From: Deltaproteobacteria bacterium
GTDB lineage: Bacteria > Myxococcota_A > UBA9160
Direction: 5' to 3'
NCBI GenBank assembly: GCA_003520425.1
Contig: DOUU01000435.1
Span: 5,036-20,577, forward strand
DNA length: 15,542 nucleotides
A model generated the notes under the pieces. It searched no databases. It saw only the letters and a list, made by a program, of their open reading frames with translations, and had not been told where the DNA came from. This document shows, one piece after another, positions 14,628 through 15,542 of this stretch (position 1 is the stretch's first letter; each line of letters starts with the position of its first letter). A program made the translations under genes and the position numbers.

Positions 14628-15542
14628 ATGGACAACAATCCGTTCTTCCAAGGCGGCAAGACGCTGCTGCATCCCGCCGTAGCGGCGTTCACTCTGTCTC
14701 TGGGACTCGCCCTGATCACGGTGAGCCGTCGCTGGGTTCTGCTGCCGCTGTGCTTGACGCTGTGCTTCGTTCCGATGCAGCAACGCCTGATGATTGGTGG
14801 TCTCAATTTCGACATGAGCCGAATCATGATCCTCTTCGGGTGGGCGCGGCTCTTGACACGACGCGAGCTTAATCGCCTAAGACTCACCGCGTTGGACCAG
14901 TCGCTCGTGCTGTGGGTCGCCGTGGGCACGCTCTTCTATTTCCTTGGCGATCCCGGCATGCGCTCGCTGACCTATCGTGCCGGGATCATGTTCGACGCAT
15001 TGGGGATGTTCTTCCTGTGTCGCGCTTTGGTGCGGAATTCCTCAGACGTCAGTAATGCGGTAGAGATCCTCTGTTGGATCTCCCTCGCGATCGTTCCCTT
15101 TATGGCATTCGAGTCGATCACAAGATTCAACCCGTTCTCGATCTTCGGAGGACTGGACGCCTACGACGTGGTGCGCGATGGCCGCGTTCGCGCTCAGGCT
15201 GCCTTCCCACACCCCATCATGGCCGGTACCTTCGGGGCGACGCTGTTTCCCCTCGCAATCACTCTCTGGCGCGCGCGGCCGCGCCGCCGCCTGGCGGCCG
15301 GTGCCGGTATGATCGGATCAGTGGCTCTGACCCTTCTGGTTGCCTCGAGTGGCCCCCTCATGGCGTTGGTGGCAGGTGTCGTCGGATGGGGTCTCTGGAG
15401 CGTGCGGCGCTACATGCGGCTGATACTCTGGGGCTTCGTCATCCTGCTGGTCGTTCTTCATCTCGTACGAGCGGAGCCCGTCTGGCACCTCATTGGCAGG
15501 GTGTCCGATTTCACGGGTGGAACTGGGTGGCACCGATACGCC
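14628..15542 (+). CDS. O-antigen ligase/polymerase-like membrane protein (3' end outside the window)
   Basis: A partial gene, open from ATG 14628 to the last base (305 codons, no stop). The translation is strongly hydrophobic with repeated membrane spans, for example A-F-T-L-S-L-G-L-A-L-I near residues 20-30, L-V-L-W-V-A-V-G-T-L-F-Y-F near 94-106, and L-I-L-W-G-F-V-I-L-L-V-V-L near the end. A large loop contains RVRAQAAFPHPIMAGTFGA, the R-x-x-x-x-F-x-H-P pattern of Wzy_C/O-antigen ligase-type proteins, then a S-S-G-P-L-M-A span. Such proteins join or polymerise lipid-linked glycans on the outer face of the inner membrane. In-frame TGA at 14598-14600 excludes an earlier start. The ribosome site is weak: GGAG at 14610-14613 is 14 bases away and lies inside a small hairpin (14603-14615). 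Whether it is a ligase or a polymerase cannot be told. Confidence 0.85.
   Translation, partial: MDNNPFFQGGKTLLHPAVAAFTLSLGLALITVSRRWVLLPLCLTLCFVPMQQRLMIGGLNFDMSRIMILFGWARLLTRRELNRLRLTALDQSLVLWVAVGTLFYFLGDPGMRSLTYRAGIMFDALGMFFLCRALVRNSSDVSNAVEILCWISLAIVPFMAFESITRFNPFSIFGGLDAYDVVRDGRVRAQAAFPHPIMAGTFGATLFPLAITLWRARPRRRLAAGAGMIGSVALTLLVASSGPLMALVAGVVGWGLWSVRRYMRLILWGFVILLVVLHLVRAEPVWHLIGRVSDFTGGTGWHRYA

Noticed and set aside
14354..14929. Overlapping frames on both strands at the start of the ligase-like gene
   Set aside because: The frame starting at ATG 14628 encodes clear membrane spans and the R-x-x-x-x-F-x-H-P loop, so the others are shadows.
1..15542. CRISPR array, tRNA or rRNA
   Set aside because: No regularly spaced repeats, no cloverleaf-like segment and no rRNA-like stretch were seen on reading through the window.

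Overview
The window is part of a cell-surface polysaccharide (O-antigen or capsule type) biosynthesis locus. The DNA is GC-rich, and several starts appear to be GTG or TTG. An O-antigen ligase/polymerase-like membrane protein at the right edge suggests a Gram-negative-type envelope. No phylogenetic marker gene is present, so the host cannot be named more closely.

Left block, minus strand (312-7694, read right to left). It encodes a DegT-type sugar aminotransferase, a PglD/NeuD-like acetyltransferase, a Gfo/Idh sugar dehydrogenase, a WbpD/WlbB-like hexapeptide acetyltransferase, an extended-SDR epimerase, a second DegT aminotransferase, and a metallo-beta-lactamase-fold protein with a C-terminal Rieske domain. 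The last protein resembles vertebrate CMP-Neu5Ac hydroxylase (CMAH), but with the domains in the opposite order. The four genes from the Gfo/Idh dehydrogenase to the second aminotransferase are packed with a 4-base ATGA overlap, a 3-base gap and a 4-base GTGA overlap.

Right block, plus strand (8669-13135). It encodes a GT4-like glycosyltransferase, a nucleotide-sugar 6-dehydrogenase, an extended-SDR epimerase/dehydratase and a GT2 glycosyltransferase. The last three overlap by 4 and 1 bases. A minus-strand methyltransferase (13218-13946) follows. A plus-strand O-antigen ligase-like gene starts at 14628 and runs off the window.

How the genes could work together (inference): the 6-dehydrogenase makes a UDP-HexNAc uronate. 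The Gfo/Idh enzyme oxidises C3, a DegT enzyme aminates it and the LbH enzyme acetylates it, as in the WbpA-WbpB-WbpE-WbpD route to UDP-diacetamido-uronic acid. The second DegT and the PglD-like enzyme suggest another acylated amino sugar. The CMAH-like protein could hydroxylate an N-acyl group on an activated sugar. The glycosyltransferases and methyltransferase would assemble and decorate the repeat unit. No flippase, initiating phosphoglycosyltransferase or 2-epimerase lies in the window.

Three places hold gene debris: a frameshifted GT2 N-terminus (about 1847-2110), an IS21-type istA remnant between the two divergent blocks (about 8207-8597), and a diverged second copy of a GT2 segment (about 13187-13300). 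The methyltransferase gene reads through the last of these in antisense before it stops. These scars suggest assembly by repeated recombination and gene turnover.
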